Part shown: in pieces, positions 63,203 through 64,000 of the stretch | How the letters are laid out: each line of letters begins with the position of its first letter | How positions within the stretch are numbered: position 1 is the stretch's first letter | NCBI GenBank assembly: GCA_031550085.1 | Contig: JAVBOY010000021.1 | Coordinates: 11,771-75,770, forward strand | Source of the DNA: UBA4417 sp031550085 | Lineage (GTDB): Bacteria; Bacteroidota; Bacteroidia; Bacteroidales; UBA4417 | DNA length: 64,000 bases | Reading direction: 5' to 3' | Notes under the pieces: generated by a model | Seen by the model: the letters and a program-made list of their open reading frames with translations, nothing else | Database searches by the model: none | Told to the model about the DNA's origin: nothing | Program-made: the position numbers and the translations under genes

Positions 63203-63400
63203 TAGTACACCTGTCGGCCCCTCGATAGTGCACCTGTCGACTCCCTGATAGTGCACCTGTCGACTCCCTGATAGTGGTCCTGTCGACTACCCGATAGTGC
63301 ACCTGTCGACTACCCGATAGTGCACCTGTCGACTACCCGATAGTGCACCTGTCGGCCCCCCGATAGTGCACCTGTCAGCCCCCCCGATAGTGGCCCTGAT
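63203..63400. repeat. 23-bp tandem repeat, about nine copies
   Basis: The unit begins GATAGTGCACCTGTCGAC and ends with TACCC or a C-rich variant. Nine consecutive copies, the outermost divergent, span the block. Each complete unit has the two palindromes GTGCAC and GTCGAC, and variation is clustered in the last six bases (TACCC, TCCCT, GCCCCC). The unit length is not a multiple of three. No spacers are present, so it is not a CRISPR array. Confidence 0.9.
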
Positions 63401-63864
63401 GGTTCGGATGACAAAGAGAAGGGTGAAATGGTTCAGGGTAAAGGGTACATGGTAAACGGTGCAGGGTAAAATGGGAAAAATGGGGAAAATGGGGAAAGGG
63501 CTGGTACATCTGGTGTTATCGAATAGGATGATTTAATCTAATAATATACTATTTTAATCGCACAGAGCGAAATATCAGTTTAATCGTTTAACTGTTTAAT
63601 TGTTTATTGGTGCAGGGTATATGGTAAAAGGTGAATAGTAAACTTGTTAGCTCATAAACGGCAAATCATTTTCAATTTTCCATTCTCCATTTTCAATTGA
63701 AAAGAAACTCGTTTACTTGTATCTAAAAAACTACTTTCAATTTTCAATTCTCCATTTTCAATTGAAATGCCTTCTGCTTTTTCCCTTCTGCATAAAAAGT
63801 TACGCTGAGTACCACTGAGAATTCACTGAGTTTCGCTGAGGTTTCCTATCAACTTGTTTACTAG
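63401..63864 (-). repeat. G-poor modular intergenic element, copy 7 (truncated by an insertion sequence)
   Basis: Read on the minus strand: CTCAGCGAAACTCAGTGAAT words (63798-63864, the same as 41771-41837), GAAAATGGAGAATTGAAAAT words and GTTTGCCGTTTATGAGCTA (63636-63760, the same as in copy 2), AACAATTAAACAG, and the GCGATTAAAATAG module (63527-63561). The IS5 element begins where the copy in talC continues. Confidence 0.75.
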
Positions 63865-63886
63865 GGCGTGTTAACACATAATTTCA

Positions 63887-63894
63887 TATCTTTG
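63887..63894 (+). promoter_or_regulatory. -7 promoter element of the insertion sequence
   Basis: TATCTTTG, exact TAnnTTTG followed by CAAAAA, 14 bases before the transposase ATG. Confidence 0.65.
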
Positions 63895-63908
63895 CAAAAA
63901 ATGACAAT

Positions 63909-64000
63909 ATGAAATTAACGGAAGAGCAATACGGTACAATTGCGGAATATTTCCCGATCCAACGCGGTAACGTAAGTTTAAGCAATTTGGAGGTTTTAAA
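63909..64000 (+). CDS. IS5-family transposase, N-terminal fragment at window edge
   Basis: Thirty codons are visible: MKLTEEQYGTIAEYFPIQRG, then NVSLSNLEVL. The phrase YFPxQRGNVxxSNLxVL is the N-terminal signature of IS5-family (IS427-group) transposases, in which it is followed by a helix-turn-helix and the DDE catalytic domain. A DDE enzyme of this kind cuts and pastes the element. The remainder lies beyond 64000, so intactness cannot be judged. Confidence 0.85.
   Translation, partial: MKLTEEQYGTIAEYFPIQRGNVSLSNLEVL

Larger units (their letters stand above)
63861..64000 (+). mobile_element. Left end of an IS5-family insertion sequence
   Basis: After CTAG at 63861-63864 the sequence becomes GGCGTGTTAACACATAA, a probable terminal inverted repeat, followed by a promoter and a transposase start. 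The other end is outside the window. CTAG may be the target duplication. Confidence 0.75.

Noticed and set aside
63056..63256. Hypothetical protein of 66 residues on the minus strand
   Set aside because: It runs into the tandem repeat at its start and lacks a credible start site; more likely part of a non-coding repeat.
63203..63400. Possible CRISPR array from regularly repeated sequence
   Set aside because: The repeats are directly adjacent with no unique spacers, and no cas gene is near.
1..64000. tRNA or rRNA genes
   Set aside because: No T-arm pattern with a matching cloverleaf and no rRNA signature was recognised; apparent TTCGAATCC at 48804 is part of the palindrome.

Overview
The window looks like a chromosomal segment of a Bacteroidota bacterium, most likely order Bacteroidales. 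The evidence is repeated -7 boxes of the form TAnnTTTG, starts without Shine-Dalgarno sequences, a six-domain ribosomal protein S1 with a long charged tail, GldF/GldG, DUF349, DUF4199, FISUMP and GWxTD proteins, a ParC of the Bacteroidota type, and a small SRP RNA of Bacteroidales type. I cannot name a genus. Most of the window is vertically inherited housekeeping sequence. The right edge and a few intergenic gaps are accessory.

Layout. 1-7 kb (minus strand): a zinc metalloprotease cut by the window edge, an exported protein of unknown role, topoisomerase IV subunit A, and a FISUMP lipoprotein. 7.4-16.6 kb (mostly plus): rpsA, a LOG-family protein, a lipoprotein, a diacylglycerol-kinase-like lipid kinase with an SUI1 factor, an HMA protein, a MerR regulator and clpC. 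16.6-25.2 kb (minus): a flippase and a glycosyltransferase with overlapping ends, a 1496-residue exported protein of unknown function, prmA and tpiA. 25.4-29.0 kb: a Crp/Fnr regulator divergent from a ferredoxin-hcp nitrosative/redox stress unit, with a perfect Crp/Fnr palindrome between them. 29.2-37.1 kb (minus): a DUF349 protein, a patatin/beta-barrel protein, threonine aldolase and a PatB-type C-S lyase. 37.3-40.3 kb: a large receiver-PEP-synthase-like fusion, followed by a RhuM-family pseudogene, a transaldolase-like aldolase and the SRP RNA gene. 42.2-48.7 kb (plus): DUF4199, GT2, methyltransferase and GT4 genes, then hddA-gmhA-hddC for a GDP-activated heptose. 49-58.6 kb: purA, an LpxL-type acyltransferase, GWxTD, gldF-gldG-DUF4340-lipoprotein, and an M16 peptidase. 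58.8-64 kb: a GH92 mannosidase coupled to a basic-secretory-type metallopeptidase, a small acidic protein, a DUF2892 membrane protein, a 23-bp tandem repeat, and the left end of an IS5-family element.

The most unusual feature is a family of modular, G-poor intergenic elements. They lie before hcp, the threonine aldolase gene, talC, the methyltransferase gene, hddA and gmhA, plus one copy at 63.4-63.9 kb that the insertion sequence has entered. They share recognisable modules, and in every case before a gene the modules read in the same direction as that gene. They may be long 5' leaders or a repeat family with directional placement; the sequence alone does not decide which. No tRNA, rRNA or CRISPR array was recognised.
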